DNA of 44,606 nucleotides from Candidatus Omnitrophota bacterium. Lineage in GTDB: Bacteria > Omnitrophota > Gorgyraeia > Gygaellales > Profunditerraquicolaceae. Numbering within the stretch: the first letter of the stretch is position 1; each line of letters starts with the position of its first letter. Below the pieces are notes generated by a model, which saw only the letters and a list, made by a program, of their open reading frames with translations, was not told where the DNA came from and did not search any database. Shown piece by piece: positions 17,671 through 26,905 of the stretch. Location of the stretch: NCBI GenBank assembly GCA_016867115.1, contig VGKG01000004.1, positions 70,536-115,141 of the forward strand, read 5' to 3'. The translations under genes were made by a program, and so were the position numbers.

Positions 17671-18103
17671 GATAATTCCTTATTTTTTTGGCCGGGTTAC
17701 CGGCTACTATCGTATTTTTTGGCACATCCTTAGTCACCGCTGAACCGGCTCCGATCAAGCTCCCTTCTCCTACTCTGACCGGGAGCAGCGTAACATTATT
17801 CCCGATCGAAACTTTATCCTCAATCACTGTCTTTACCATTTTCCAATCCGGGTCATTGGCAACCGGGAAAAGGTCATTGGTGAACATGACGCCGTGGCCG
17901 ATGAAGACATCGTCCTTAACCGTCACTCCTTCGCAGATAAAGGTGTGGGACTGCACCCGGCAGCGCCTGCCTACTTTTGCGCCCTTCTGAATCTCTACAA
18001 ACGGGCCGATAAAAGTGCCATCCTTAATTTCGCATCCATACAGGTTGACCAGTTCCGGAAAGGGGATCTTTACACTTTTAGCAATCTTACACTTGCGTAT
18101 CAT
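17645..18103 (-). CDS. Hexapeptide-repeat sugar acyltransferase
   Basis: This 152-residue protein is a left-handed beta-helix acyltransferase: hexapeptide turns recur from about residue 22 (KDGTFIGPFVEI, GAKVGRRCRV, KDDVFIGHGVMF, EDKVSIGNNVTL, GEGSLIGAGSAV). It ends with the family signature IVAGNPAKKIRNY. Its close partner is the dehydrogenase 24 bp upstream, the arrangement seen in WlbA/WlbB and WbpB/WbpD pairs, in which the acyltransferase N-acetylates a 3-amino sugar nucleotide. With the DegT aminotransferase further along, acetylation of an amino sugar is the best inference. Confidence 0.92.
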   Translation of the reverse strand: MIRKCKIAKSVKIPFPELVNLYGCEIKDGTFIGPFVEIQKGAKVGRRCRVQSHTFICEGVTVKDDVFIGHGVMFTNDLFPVANDPDWKMVKTVIEDKVSIGNNVTLLPVRVGEGSLIGAGSAVTKDVPKNTIVAGNPAKKIRNYRVRSRKSP

Positions 18104-18127
18104 AAAACACTCTCCTCTTTAGCTGCG

Positions 18128-19156
18128 CTATTCTTTAAGAAGTACCTCGGCCCCGTTCCTGGATAAAGAATCCTGAATGGCAGCCAAGACCTTAAGTACT
18201 TCCAGGCCATCCCTGCCGTCAGTCAGGGGTGTACGATCCTTTCTTATGCACTCCACAAAATGCAGGCACTCTCTCTTAAGGGGCTCCTCCATTTTTATCT
18301 TCGGTGTATCCACCTTGCCGCTATGAATGATCATCTGGAATTCCTTGAACGAATCATAATCCTGTCTGAACTTTTTTCTCATCACCTTCTTATCATAAAT
18401 GCTTATCGGTGCATCAGGATTTAGATCGTCAAAAATAATCATTCTTTTACTGCCCACTACTACGATTTCTCTCACCTTCTTCGGATCCAGCCAGCTGACA
18501 TGCATGTGCGCAAGCACCTTGCCGGGAAAGCTAAGAGTAATAAAAGAAACATCCTCCAACTCATGCCCAAGGTAATTCTGGCCCCGCGCAGAGACAGAAA
18601 GAGGGCTCTTATCCAACAGATAATTAAAAACGGAGATATCGTGGGTAGCCAGGTCTCCTGCTGCTCCGATATCCCTTCTGATCGGGCCAAGATTGGTCCG
18701 GCGGGAATAGATATAATAAACCCTTCCGATCTTCCCGGAACGGATGAGCCCCCTTAGCTTATTTATGCCGGAATTAAATTTGAAGGTGTGGCCGACCATA
18801 AGTATTCTTTTATATCGGCCGGCGATCCTTACCAGCTTCGCAGCTGAATCTACGTCGGAGGTAATGGGTTTCTCGACCAGGACGTGTTTATTGCGCTCTA
18901 ATGCCTCCTTGGCCAGCCGGAAATGCGTTACAGCCGGCGTAGAAATAACTACCGCGCCTATTTTAGGATCCTTCAATATCTGCAGATAATCCCGGGTGGT
19001 ATCTATCTGCGGATAGAGGCCCTTAATATGACTGAGCCTATCAGGATTTAAATCGCAGGCATATTTGACCGAGACACCTTTGATCTGGCTGAAATTACGG
19101 ATAAAATTCGGCCCCCAGTGCCCGCAGCCGATTATGCCGATATTGATCTTATCCAT
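18128..19156 (-). CDS. Gfo/Idh/MocA-family sugar dehydrogenase
   Basis: This 342-residue oxidoreductase has the NAD(P) loop IGIIGCGHWGPNF (residues 6-18), VLVEKPITSD with the family's EKP motif near residues 93-102, and AAGDLATHDIS with the catalytic histidine near residue 176. WlbA/WbpB-type relatives oxidise C3 of a UDP-sugar to a 3-keto sugar before transamination. The next gene is a hexapeptide acyltransferase, the usual partner. No UDP-sugar 6-dehydrogenase (WbpA) is in the window, so the exact substrate stays open. Confidence 0.92.
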   Translation of the reverse strand: MDKINIGIIGCGHWGPNFIRNFSQIKGVSVKYACDLNPDRLSHIKGLYPQIDTTRDYLQILKDPKIGAVVISTPAVTHFRLAKEALERNKHVLVEKPITSDVDSAAKLVRIAGRYKRILMVGHTFKFNSGINKLRGLIRSGKIGRVYYIYSRRTNLGPIRRDIGAAGDLATHDISVFNYLLDKSPLSVSARGQNYLGHELEDVSFITLSFPGKVLAHMHVSWLDPKKVREIVVVGSKRMIIFDDLNPDAPISIYDKKVMRKKFRQDYDSFKEFQMIIHSGKVDTPKIKMEEPLKRECLHFVECIRKDRTPLTDGRDGLEVLKVLAAIQDSLSRNGAEVLLKE

Positions 19157-19169
19157 GGATTTATCTCCC

Positions 19170-20627
19170 CTATGCCTTAACAGTCGTCCTGCCTTTACCC
19201 AGAAAAAATTGCTTTATTCTTGATAGCCAGCGTGAAACTTTAATCTCAAAAAAACCCCGGATACAAATTTTAAGCAGCAGCAGGCTGTGCTTAAATGGCG
19301 CCATCTTTGAGACGCCTGCGCGCCTGCGGTTATAATGGATAGGGACCTCTACGATCTTAAGGCCCAGTTCCGCTGCACCCAGCAGGAAATCAAAATCTCC
19401 CCACTTATCCCCCCTAATCTTCATCCGGGAGTAATCCTTTTTAAAAAATGCTTTTGTCCCACAAAGCGTATCCGTGATCCTCTGTCCTAATAACCAGGAC
19501 AGAATAAAAGCGAAAAATTTATTCCCCCAGAGATTCAGGGTACGCATGGCTTCATCCTCCATCGGATAAACCATACGCGTGCCGTTGGTAAAACGCGCCT
19601 TTTCGTTTTCAAGCGGCAGCATAAAATTAAGGAGTTCTTCTGCAGGCACAGAAAGATCTGCATCGTAGATCATCACTACATCTGCGCCTGCCGCTTCGAT
19701 CCCCAGGCGCACAGCACTGCCTTTTCCCTTATTCGGTGAATATGAGATGAGCTTGACATGCCCAAATTCAGGCATAAGCCTCCTTGCTGCATCCGAAGTC
19801 CCGTCAAGCGAGCCGTCATCAACGAAAATAACTTCCGTATGGCTGCCTACATTCTTTATTGAACGGATGCACCGTTCGATATTTCCCGCTTCGTTATAGC
19901 AGGGTATGATCACGGAACAGCTGTAGTCTGCGCATTTTACGGCAGCGGCCTTCTTTGCGACGATATACTGGACAACGCAAAGCCTTTTTAGGAACGGTAT
20001 ACGCGGTATAAGCTTATTCAAGATATCCGAGATCAAGGGGATCCTTTTAGGCAAAAATACCACGTACCCTTCTTCCAGAATCGAGAAATCAAAAATCCTT
20101 AAAAGGTTAAGAATATCGGCGCTTAAAACAAAGTTATGCGGACCCTCGGGCATCTTTAACTTCATTTTTTCTGCCACTTTTAAAATCGGGTCCCATAGAG
20201 GATTAATGGTTGAAATAACTACAGTTGAACCTTCTTCTAAAATCCGGTTTAGCTCACTAATCACCGCCCAGATATCCGGGACGTGATCAAAGACATCTGC
20301 CATAATCACGTATCCTGAATAACGCCGCATCGCCAGATGTTCGAGCATAGAGGCGAAAAATTGATGCCGGGGAAACTTCCTTGAGGCAGACTTAATCATC
20401 CCATCGCTAAAATCTATTCCTATGCCGACTTTAGGCCTGACGGCATTTAAGATCTCTCCGGTTCCGCAGCCTAAGTCTAAAACGGTTTCACCTGGCGGTA
20501 TAAACCGAGTAAATAATTCAACCAGTAAAGAATAATAGTATGAGCTCTTCTTCTTCCATAAGTCGTACTCAGGGGCGATCTGATCAAAATGCTTTCTTAT
20601 CTCTTTATAATCCATCGAATTTTGCAT
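19170..20627 (-). CDS. Methyltransferase-GT2 glycosyltransferase fusion
   Basis: This 485-residue protein joins two enzymes. Residues about 1-200 form a class I methyltransferase: HFDQIAPEYDLW, VLDLGCGTGEIL and IGIDFSDGMI. Residues about 235-450 form a GT2 dolichyl-phosphate-mannose-synthase-like domain: SVIIPCYNEAGNIERC, VIFVDDGSLDGT, SPNKGKGSAVRLG and MIYDADLSVP with the DAD metal motif, then TDTLCGTKAFFKK. There is no stop or frameshift between them, so it is a real fusion. The GT2 half probably charges a polyprenyl phosphate or adds a first sugar. Two ATG codons (20627, 20615) are possible starts; neither has a strong Shine-Dalgarno. Confidence 0.9.
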   Translation of the reverse strand: MQNSMDYKEIRKHFDQIAPEYDLWKKKSSYYYSLLVELFTRFIPPGETVLDLGCGTGEILNAVRPKVGIGIDFSDGMIKSASRKFPRHQFFASMLEHLAMRRYSGYVIMADVFDHVPDIWAVISELNRILEEGSTVVISTINPLWDPILKVAEKMKLKMPEGPHNFVLSADILNLLRIFDFSILEEGYVVFLPKRIPLISDILNKLIPRIPFLKRLCVVQYIVAKKAAAVKCADYSCSVIIPCYNEAGNIERCIRSIKNVGSHTEVIFVDDGSLDGTSDAARRLMPEFGHVKLISYSPNKGKGSAVRLGIEAAGADVVMIYDADLSVPAEELLNFMLPLENEKARFTNGTRMVYPMEDEAMRTLNLWGNKFFAFILSWLLGQRITDTLCGTKAFFKKDYSRMKIRGDKWGDFDFLLGAAELGLKIVEVPIHYNRRRAGVSKMAPFKHSLLLLKICIRGFFEIKVSRWLSRIKQFFLGKGRTTVKA

Positions 20628-20637
20628 GCTTGAAATT

Positions 20638-21627
20638 TTAACGGCCGTAGAGCCGTTGAATATCCTTCCATTTGCTGAACAACCAATCCTTATTACGCAA
20701 ACACCAGTCTAGCGTCTCTCTGATCCCCTCTTCAAAACGCATCTTCTTTGGGCTGCCGACCTCTTTACGGAGTTTCAGGGAATTCAGGCTATAGCGAAAA
20801 TCATGGCCGGGCCTGTCCCTGACAAACTCAAAACCATCTTCGCTCTTTCTGCAGGCCATGAGGATAGTCTTTACCACATCGAGATTTTGCTTTTCTTCAG
20901 AGCTACCCAGATTATAGATCTCACCGAGCCTTCCCTTTTCCATAATCCTGATCACCGCATCCGCGCAATCTTCGACAAAGAGCCACTCCCGCACGTTTCT
21001 CCCCCTGCCATAGACCGGGATCGGCTCATTCCTGAAAACTTTCAGGATTGAAAGGGGAATAAGCTTCTCCGGATATTGCCACGGCCCGTAATTATTACAG
21101 GGCCGCACGATTATCGCAGGAAATCCGTAAGTGCGCACATAGGAACGGATGAGCAGGTCTGCGCTCGCCTTTGAGGCGGCATAAGGGCTATTGGGTTTCA
21201 AGGGAAAATCTTCACGAAACTTTCCCCTTTCTATATCTCCGTAGACTTCATCCGTTGAAATGTGGACAAACTTTTTCACTTTGTATTTACGGCTTAAGTC
21301 TAAAAGGATCTTTGTTCCGATGACGTTAGTCCGGACGAATGCGGCGCAGTCAATAATGCTCCTGTCCACGTGCGTCTCAGCGGCAAAATGCACTACTGTC
21401 TCCGGCTTCTCTTTTCTGAAGAGGCTTTCCAGTTTCTTTTCGTCGCAGATGTCCAGCTTATAGAAAACGAATCCGGATGCATCCCTCAATCTTTTCATGT
21501 CTCCGGCATAGGTGAGCTTATCCGCGACAACGGCCCGGTAGCCCAGTTTTACCGCCCTGCGGACAAAAGCGCTGCCAATAAAACCCGCGCCCCCCGTTAC
21601 TAATATTTTAGGTAGGTTTTTACGCAT
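20638..21627 (-). CDS. rmlB: dTDP-glucose 4,6-dehydratase
   Basis: RmlB converts dTDP-glucose to dTDP-4-keto-6-deoxyglucose. The 329-residue protein has TGGAGFIGSAF (11-21), ETHVDRSI (84-91), the diagnostic STDEVYGD (124-131, with T125, D126 and E127 of the dehydratase active site) and Y149-x3-K153. CNNYGPWQYPEKLIPL and RPGHDFRY are also RmlB hallmarks. It lies in an rmlA - NRS/ER-like - rmlB run, overlapping the middle gene by 28 bp. The product feeds L-rhamnose or other 6-deoxysugars. Confidence 0.95.
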   Translation of the reverse strand: MRKNLPKILVTGGAGFIGSAFVRRAVKLGYRAVVADKLTYAGDMKRLRDASGFVFYKLDICDEKKLESLFRKEKPETVVHFAAETHVDRSIIDCAAFVRTNVIGTKILLDLSRKYKVKKFVHISTDEVYGDIERGKFREDFPLKPNSPYAASKASADLLIRSYVRTYGFPAIIVRPCNNYGPWQYPEKLIPLSILKVFRNEPIPVYGRGRNVREWLFVEDCADAVIRIMEKGRLGEIYNLGSSEEKQNLDVVKTILMACRKSEDGFEFVRDRPGHDFRYSLNSLKLRKEVGSPKKMRFEEGIRETLDWCLRNKDWLFSKWKDIQRLYGR

Positions 21628-22421
21628 TCTTCCAGCACCTCTTTCACCGGCCGGACCTTAAAACCAGAATCTTCCAGTTTCTTTGTGGAAAGGATCAGGT
21701 TTGTCCTGACCAGGTTCAGTTTACGGTAATCGATAGGTTCGTATACAAAATCCGGGACATATTTCTTATAGGCCGAGAGCAGATCAGGATAATACAAGCC
21801 TCCTTTGTTCACCACATTATAAAGGCCGGTGGCATCGATACGGAACAGATGCCTGACTGCCTTGATCAGATCCGGGATATAGATGACCGAATTCGGCAAT
21901 TTAATCACTTTTTTATAGCGGATGAGCTTGGTCAGGAGGTTCTTAGGGTGAGGCCGGTTATCCAGCGGCACCCGCGTCCTGATGATCAGGATATCAAACT
22001 GGCGCGATAAAAGCTCTAATGCTCTTTCAGAATAAATCTTTGCCCGGCTGTAAAAGAGGTCGAGGAAATCCGGAGGCATGTCTTCGGTAACCGGTTTGTT
22101 CCCGGAATAATCGTAATGGTAGATGCATCCGCTTGAGATGTGCACTAACTTTATCCGTTTGCGTAGCGCTGCCTCTGCCAATAAAAGCGGGACATAAGCG
22201 TCCGTGAATAAAGTCTTGTCTTTATCGAGTTCGCAGTCGTCAACGCTTCTCACTCCGGTGTAACCGATGCAGTTAATGATTGTCTTAGGCCTGTATTTCC
22301 TGACGACCGCCTCGGCGTCCTTAAAAGAACGGATCATCGCTGTTGAAGCGGCGCAATCCAGGCCTTCCTGCAGCCGGCTGCCGATAAAACCCTTTCCCAG
22401 GATAAGGATCTTATTTTTCAT
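21600..22421 (-). CDS. NRS/ER (UER1)-like 4-keto-6-deoxysugar epimerase/reductase
   Basis: This 273-residue SDR sits where rmlD would be, between rmlA and rmlB. It resembles the plant nucleotide-rhamnose synthase/epimerase-reductase (NRS/ER, UER1) more than bacterial Rml[59 protein letters not shown] and [12 protein letters not shown] follow the NRS/ER block order. The Tyr-x3-Lys pair is Y124/K128. C99 and K165 match the positions I recall as needed for 3,5-epimerisation in the plant enzyme. If so, one protein does both steps to dTDP-L-rhamnose. It overlaps rmlA by 11 bp. Confidence 0.85.
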   Translation of the reverse strand: MKNKILILGKGFIGSRLQEGLDCAASTAMIRSFKDAEAVVRKYRPKTIINCIGYTGVRSVDDCELDKDKTLFTDAYVPLLLAEAALRKRIKLVHISSGCIYHYDYSGNKPVTEDMPPDFLDLFYSRAKIYSERALELLSRQFDILIIRTRVPLDNRPHPKNLLTKLIRYKKVIKLPNSVIYIPDLIKAVRHLFRIDATGLYNVVNKGGLYYPDLLSAYKKYVPDFVYEPIDYRKLNLVRTNLILSTKKLEDSGFKVRPVKEVLEECVKTYLKY

Positions 22422-23277
22422 GTTCGACCTTTTTGAGGTATTCGCCGTAACTGGTCTCGATCTTTCCGGCCAGCCGGTTCAGCTGTTTGCGGCTGATGTA
22501 GCCTTTACGAAAAGCGACCTCTTCGATACAGCCGACTTTCAGGCCCTGTCTTTCCTCGATAGTCTTGATGAACATCGAGGCATCTACCAGAGACTCGTAT
22601 GTTCCGGTATCTAACCAGGCAAAACCGCGGCCCAGGAGCTCAAGGCTCAATTTATCTGCATCCAGATACGCCTTGATCACATCCGTAATCTCCAGCTCCC
22701 CCCTGCGGGAGGGTTTAATTTTTTTTGCAATTTTTACTACCTCATTGTCGAAAAAATATAGCCCGGTCACTACCCAGTTTGACTTTGGCCTTTTCGGTTT
22801 CTCCTCAATGGAGATGACGTTGCAATCCCGGTCAAACTCGATCACCCCGTAGCGGCGAGGGTCCCGGACATAATAGCCAAAGACCAACGCTCCTTCTTCT
22901 AGGCTGGCTGCGCTTTTTAAATATTCGGTCATGTCATGGCCGTAAAAGATATTGTCTCCCAGGATCAGGGAAACACTCTCTTTACCGATGAAATCTTCTC
23001 CGATGATGAAGGCCTCAGCAAGACCGCGCGGTTCTTTCTGGACGGCGTAACTAAAGCGCATCCCGATATCTTTTCCCGTCCCCAAAAGATCCTTGAAACG
23101 CGTCAGGTCATTCAAAGATGTGATGATCAGAACATCGCGGATGCCTGCCAGCATCAGCACTGAAAGCGAATAATAGATCATCGGTTTGTCATAGACGGGA
23201 AGCAGCTGTTTGGAGGTGCTCTTGGTGATCGGATAGAGCCTGGTCGCCCTTCCGCCTGCTAGGATTATCCCTTTCAT
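22411..23277 (-). CDS. rmlA: Glucose-1-phosphate thymidylyltransferase
   Basis: RmlA joins dTTP and glucose-1-phosphate to make dTDP-glucose, the first step of dTDP-deoxysugar synthesis. The 288-residue length is standard. Motifs include [19 protein letters not shown] at the N-terminus, [22 protein letters not shown] with the metal aspartate, the [17 protein letters not shown] sugar-binding segment, RGELEITDV and [10 protein letters not shown]. The signature reads GGRATRL rather than GGxGTRL, a change seen in other members. It is the first of three overlapping genes, followed by the NRS/ER-like gene and rmlB. Confidence 0.95.
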   Translation of the reverse strand: MKGIILAGGRATRLYPITKSTSKQLLPVYDKPMIYYSLSVLMLAGIRDVLIITSLNDLTRFKDLLGTGKDIGMRFSYAVQKEPRGLAEAFIIGEDFIGKESVSLILGDNIFYGHDMTEYLKSAASLEEGALVFGYYVRDPRRYGVIEFDRDCNVISIEEKPKRPKSNWVVTGLYFFDNEVVKIAKKIKPSRRGELEITDVIKAYLDADKLSLELLGRGFAWLDTGTYESLVDASMFIKTIEERQGLKVGCIEEVAFRKGYISRKQLNRLAGKIETSYGEYLKKVEHEK

Positions 23278-23295
23278 CGAATCCGCCTCTCTTCC

Positions 23296-24366
23296 TTAGA
23301 ATAAACTCTGCCTCAACAGCTTCTCGTAAGTGCGTATCCAGCGGTAAGTATCCGAGAGAGCCTTCAGCGCGCTTCTTTTCGGCTTCCAGCCGAGGTCTTC
23401 GCTGACTTTGCGATTATCAGTAAGATAAATTCCGATGTCTCCCGGCCGCTCTTTAAGGACCCTTCCTGTCTTAATCCGGTTTCCGGTAAGCCGGCTGCAT
23501 TCTTCTGTCGCCTCAAGAAGAGAAAGGCTCACCTGCCGGCCGCCTCCGGCGTTGTAAGTCCTGCCGCTGATCTTATCCAGAGAGTTTATCTCAAGATCGA
23601 TCAGCTCAAAGAGGTCTTCCACATGCAGAAGGTCTCTTACCTGCTTGCCCTTGCCTCCGAAGCCGATATAATTCAGCTCTTTCTTAAAGTAATGCGCCAG
23701 GAGCCAAAAGGTAAAGACTCCCTGGTCGGCCTTGCCGAATTGCCAGGGCCCGGCGATTACGCCTAAGCGGTTAATCACGCCTTTTAAACCAAAACGGCTC
23801 AGGTACTCCTGTAAGAGGATCTCGGCGCTAAGCTTAGTTGCGCCATAAAGGGTTTTCGGGCCATCTATAGTGAACTCTGTGCTTATTCCCTGCTCTGACC
23901 AACCGCGGGTTTTCTGTCCCGGTTCCCAAACAAATCTTGTATCTAACTCCTTTATTTTTAGCGAGTTAAGCGCCTGGTAAGCATAGACGCGGCTGGTAGA
24001 AAGAAATATTATATCTGATTTTTGTGCCCTTGCCAACTCAAAACAATTGATCGCGCCATGAAGGTTGGTGTTGACCAGGTAACCGGGATCCTGCCGGAAG
24101 CCTGCCAGGACAGAAGGCTCGGCAGAGCATTCGATTAAAAGGTCGATCTTTGCCGCTATCTTTAGGTCTTCAGGGCAGCGGATATCAGCGTGGATAAAAC
24201 CAATCCCCTCTTCTTTAAGGCGCAGGATATTCAGTTCGCTTCCCCGCCTTTTTAGATTATCCAAAGCCATCACTTTAAGCTTTGGATACTTATTCTTGAG
24301 AGAAACCGCCAGATTGCTGCCCACAAAGCCGGCACCGCCGGTGATAAGAATAGTTTTATATTTCAT
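23296..24366 (-). CDS. CDP-paratose 2-epimerase-like SDR
   Basis: This 356-residue extended SDR has [11 protein letters not shown] (10-20) and the family-typical [15 protein letters not shown] (36-50) and [11 protein letters not shown] (79-89), all characteristic of CDP-paratose/tyvelose 2-epimerase (RfbE/TyvE) relatives. The catalytic pair Y174-x3-K178 is intact in LYGATK. The usual upstream enzymes of CDP-tyvelose synthesis (CDP-glucose cytidylyltransferase, 4,6-dehydratase, 3-dehydratase) are absent, so its substrate is probably a different sugar nucleotide. It overlaps a second, paralogous SDR by 4 bp. Confidence 0.85.
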   Translation of the reverse strand: MKYKTILITGGAGFVGSNLAVSLKNKYPKLKVMALDNLKRRGSELNILRLKEEGIGFIHADIRCPEDLKIAAKIDLLIECSAEPSVLAGFRQDPGYLVNTNLHGAINCFELARAQKSDIIFLSTSRVYAYQALNSLKIKELDTRFVWEPGQKTRGWSEQGISTEFTIDGPKTLYGATKLSAEILLQEYLSRFGLKGVINRLGVIAGPWQFGKADQGVFTFWLLAHYFKKELNYIGFGGKGKQVRDLLHVEDLFELIDLEINSLDKISGRTYNAGGGRQVSLSLLEATEECSRLTGNRIKTGRVLKERPGDIGIYLTDNRKVSEDLGWKPKRSALKALSDTYRWIRTYEKLLRQSLF

Positions 24367-25427
24367 TTTTTCAGGGCCTCTTTCTGTGCTTCGTAAATCT
24401 CAAGCACTGTATCTTCTATATTGTATTTGTAGTCCCAGTCCGGATAATGCGCTTTGAACTTTCCTACATCGCTGACCCACCAGATATGGTCTCCGATACG
24501 CGGCTTCTCTACGTATTCGTAATTAAACTTTTTATGCGTCAGGCGCTCGGCCATCCCGATTGCCTCAAGGATGGAAACATTCGCAAATCTTCCTCCGCCG
24601 ATATTGTAAACTTCGCCGCTCCCGGGCATCTGAAAAAATTGATAAAAAGCGTTTACCAGGTCAAAAGAGTGGATATTATCCCTGACCTGTTTGCCCTTGT
24701 ATCCGTAGACCATATATTTCCTGCCGGTGACTGCGCACTTCACCAGATACGAAAGAAATCCGTGCAGTTCAGCGCCCGAATGCGCAGGCCCGGTAAGGCA
24801 TCCGCCCCTGAAGGATGCGGTCTTCAGCCCGAAATATCTCCCGTATTCCTGCACCAGGATATCCGCGGCTACTTTGGATGCGCCGAATAAGCTGTGCAGG
24901 CAGTTATCAATGCTCATAGATTCATCGATGCCTTTAAAATATTTATGCTCCTGAGGCAGCTCAAAACGCCTCTCCTGCTCTATTACAGGCAGATAGTTCG
25001 GCTGGTCGCCGTAAACCTTGTTTGTAGAGGTAAAAATAAAGACGGCTGCAGGGCAATACTGGCGGAAGGCCTCAAGGAGCACCAGTGTCCCCAGGGCATT
25101 CACGGCAAAATCAGTCTTAGGCTCCCTGGCTGCCCAGTCGTGCGAAGGCTGGGCTGCAGTATGGATGATCAGGCTGATGTTTTCCGAAAGCCTCTTAAAA
25201 AGGCGGCCTATGCCTGCCTCATCGCGGATATCGATGGCATGGTGCCTGAAGTTCTTATATTTCTTAAGCAGGCGCCGGGTATTCCAGTCAACTGAGCCGT
25301 CCTCTCCGAAAAAATAGCGGCGCATATTGTTGTCGATACCGACCACATCGTAGCCTTTCTCGCAGAAAAAGCACACTGACTCCGAGCCGATCAGGCCGCT
25401 TGAACCGGTAATGACTACTACTGACAT
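24363..25427 (-). CDS. CDP-paratose 2-epimerase-like SDR, Phe at catalytic Tyr
   Basis: This 354-residue SDR belongs to the same broad group as its downstream neighbour. It has [11 protein letters not shown] (7-17), [53 protein letters not shown] and [14 protein letters not shown]. The catalytic Tyr-x3-Lys position reads F181-x3-K185 (LFGASK), so the general acid/base Tyr is missing; I recall Phe there as common in this subgroup. It probably works with the neighbouring SDR that retains Tyr. The gene overlaps the radical SAM gene by 10 bp. Confidence 0.82.
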   Translation of the reverse strand: MSVVVITGSSGLIGSESVCFFCEKGYDVVGIDNNMRRYFFGEDGSVDWNTRRLLKKYKNFRHHAIDIRDEAGIGRLFKRLSENISLIIHTAAQPSHDWAAREPKTDFAVNALGTLVLLEAFRQYCPAAVFIFTSTNKVYGDQPNYLPVIEQERRFELPQEHKYFKGIDESMSIDNCLHSLFGASKVAADILVQEYGRYFGLKTASFRGGCLTGPAHSGAELHGFLSYLVKCAVTGRKYMVYGYKGKQVRDNIHSFDLVNAFYQFFQMPGSGEVYNIGGGRFANVSILEAIGMAERLTHKKFNYEYVEKPRIGDHIWWVSDVGKFKAHYPDWDYKYNIEDTVLEIYEAQKEALKK

Positions 25428-26905
25428 ATCGTCCTCCGCTGATTACTTTTTCGGAAATCAAAAATATGGCCGATCACTTTTCTGGCTGAACGGGAATAAT
25501 AACTCAGGTCGTCAAGGTCCCTGATGGAAAAAAGCTTCCTTAACACAAACTCCGGATGAAAAGATACCCGGTACATGCCCCGGGCAAACCCCATGACCTT
25601 ATCGTCAGGTACCGGAGAACTCATTACCGGCTGTTTCATATCATAATCATCCCAATCCAGGGATTTAAGCAGATTGCTTCTGCGGCACTCTTCAAATAAG
25701 GGGCTTCCCGGATAAGGAATTACCACTGTCGCCTGCATGGTATAGGCATAACCCTTCTTCAGCAGCCACTCTCCCATCTGCAGCGTCTTTAGGGCGTCTT
25801 CATAGGTCTCCCATGGGTAACCGAACATAATGGTAATGTGCGGAAATAACCCCGCGGCTGTAGCTGCCCGGCAATCGCTGATTATCCTTTCAACCTTTAG
25901 CCCCTTGTTCAAGCGGTCCAGGGTCTCCTGGTTCGCCGACTCAAGCCCGAACAGAAGGAGGCGGAAGTTAGCCTTCTTCATGGCGGCAAAATCCTCACTG
26001 GACAGGGCGCCAAAACGCAGGTTGCAATCAAAGTATATTTTTTTGTTCAGGCCTCGCCCGATAAGCCCGCGGCAGAACTCCCGCAGCCAGTCGCCCTTCG
26101 GGAAACAGCCGGTGTCATCCATGATCTCGCGTACTTTGTATTTATCTGCCAGCATCCCGGCCTCATCCAGGACGTTCCCGACGGTGCGGGACCTGAACTG
26201 GGGATAAAGCGTAGGCCAGGAACAGAAAGTGCAGGCATGGTACCAGCAATCCCTGGCGGACATGATATACGTACCGGGCGTGCGCTTGAAATTGCCGTTC
26301 TTAAAGGCATAGAGCCGCCACTTAGTCAGGTCGCGGTCAATAAAAGGCACTTTGTCCAGGTCATGATTCAGCTGGAATTTCCCCGTATTTCTAATTTGAC
26401 CGTTATCGCGGTAGTAGATGCCGGGTTCTAGATTAGCGCTTAGCTCATGGCTCTTAGCTCTTAGGCAATTACACAGATTCAGCAGCAGAAAATCGTAATC
26501 TCCGCCGGTGAGGACAAAATCTACTTTTGAGTTACGGAAAGACTCTTCGGGAAGCGCAGTAACGTGGTCACCGAATAAGGCGCATTTGAGGTCCGGGCTC
26601 TGAGATTTTAGTTTATCTATTATCTTCCAGTGTTGTTTCACTACCGGAGTCTTAGTCTCCATGGCGACCAGATCAGGATTTTCTCTCTGAATGAAACCGA
26701 AGAACTCCTCTTCGCTGCGGCCTTCGGCAATAGCGTCGCACCAGACCACTTCATATCCTGCAGCCTTAAGCATGGTCGCAGCCTGCGCCGGCACTACCGG
26801 ATAGATAAAAGTAGGCTCCTTAAAATACTGGAACTGCCGGTTCTGGCCGAGAGTGGCAAAACCCTTCTCTCTGTTTAACGGAGGATAAGCGATGACTATC
26901 TTCAT
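25418..26905 (-). CDS. B12-binding-type radical SAM protein
   Basis: This 495-residue protein has an N-terminal cobalamin-binding-like Rossmann domain (about 30-150: [20 protein letters not shown], with [14 protein letters not shown]) and a radical SAM domain from about 210. The cluster cysteines are C220, C225 and C228, spaced CX4CX2C rather than CX3CX2[19 protein letters not shown] and [17 protein letters not shown] are typical of Elp3-like B12 radical SAM enzymes. The N-terminal domain lacks an obvious DxHxxG base-off motif. Placed next to two SDR epimerases and a GT2, it may methylate or rearrange a sugar or lipid. A 7-bp tandem repeat inside the gene encodes residues 148-157. Confidence 0.88.
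   Translation of the reverse strand: MKIVIAYPPLNREKGFATLGQNRQFQYFKEPTFIYPVVPAQAATMLKAAGYEVVWCDAIAEGRSEEEFFGFIQRENPDLVAMETKTPVVKQHWKIIDKLKSQSPDLKCALFGDHVTALPEESFRNSKVDFVLTGGDYDFLLLNLCNCLRAKSHELSANLEPGIYYRDNGQIRNTGKFQLNHDLDKVPFIDRDLTKWRLYAFKNGNFKRTPGTYIMSARDCWYHACTFCSWPTLYPQFRSRTVGNVLDEAGMLADKYKVREIMDDTGCFPKGDWLREFCRGLIGRGLNKKIYFDCNLRFGALSSEDFAAMKKANFRLLLFGLESANQETLDRLNKGLKVERIISDCRAATAAGLFPHITIMFGYPWETYEDALKTLQMGEWLLKKGYAYTMQATVVIPYPGSPLFEECRRSNLLKSLDWDDYDMKQPVMSSPVPDDKVMGFARGMYRVSFHPEFVLRKLFSIRDLDDLSYYSRSARKVIGHIFDFRKSNQRRTICQ
26433..26464. repeat. Heptanucleotide tandem repeat inside the radical SAM gene
   Basis: On the plus strand consecutive 7-bp units read TTAGCGC, TTAGCTC, ATGGCTC and TTAGCTC, followed by a partial TTAG. 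The array lies in frame in the radical SAM gene and encodes residues 148-157 ([10 protein letters not shown]), between the B12-like and radical SAM domains. Gain or loss of one unit would shift the reading frame. Confidence 0.8.

Noticed and set aside
22411-23277. RmlA signature GGRATRL as a defective active site
   Set aside because: Ala at that position occurs in other nucleotidyltransferases of the family and all other motifs are intact.
24447-24890. Plus-strand 147-codon open frame over an SDR gene
   Set aside because: Antisense shadow of a conserved SDR gene with no start signal of its own.
26433-26464. CRISPR-like array
   Set aside because: Units are 7 bp without spacers; it is a simple tandem repeat.
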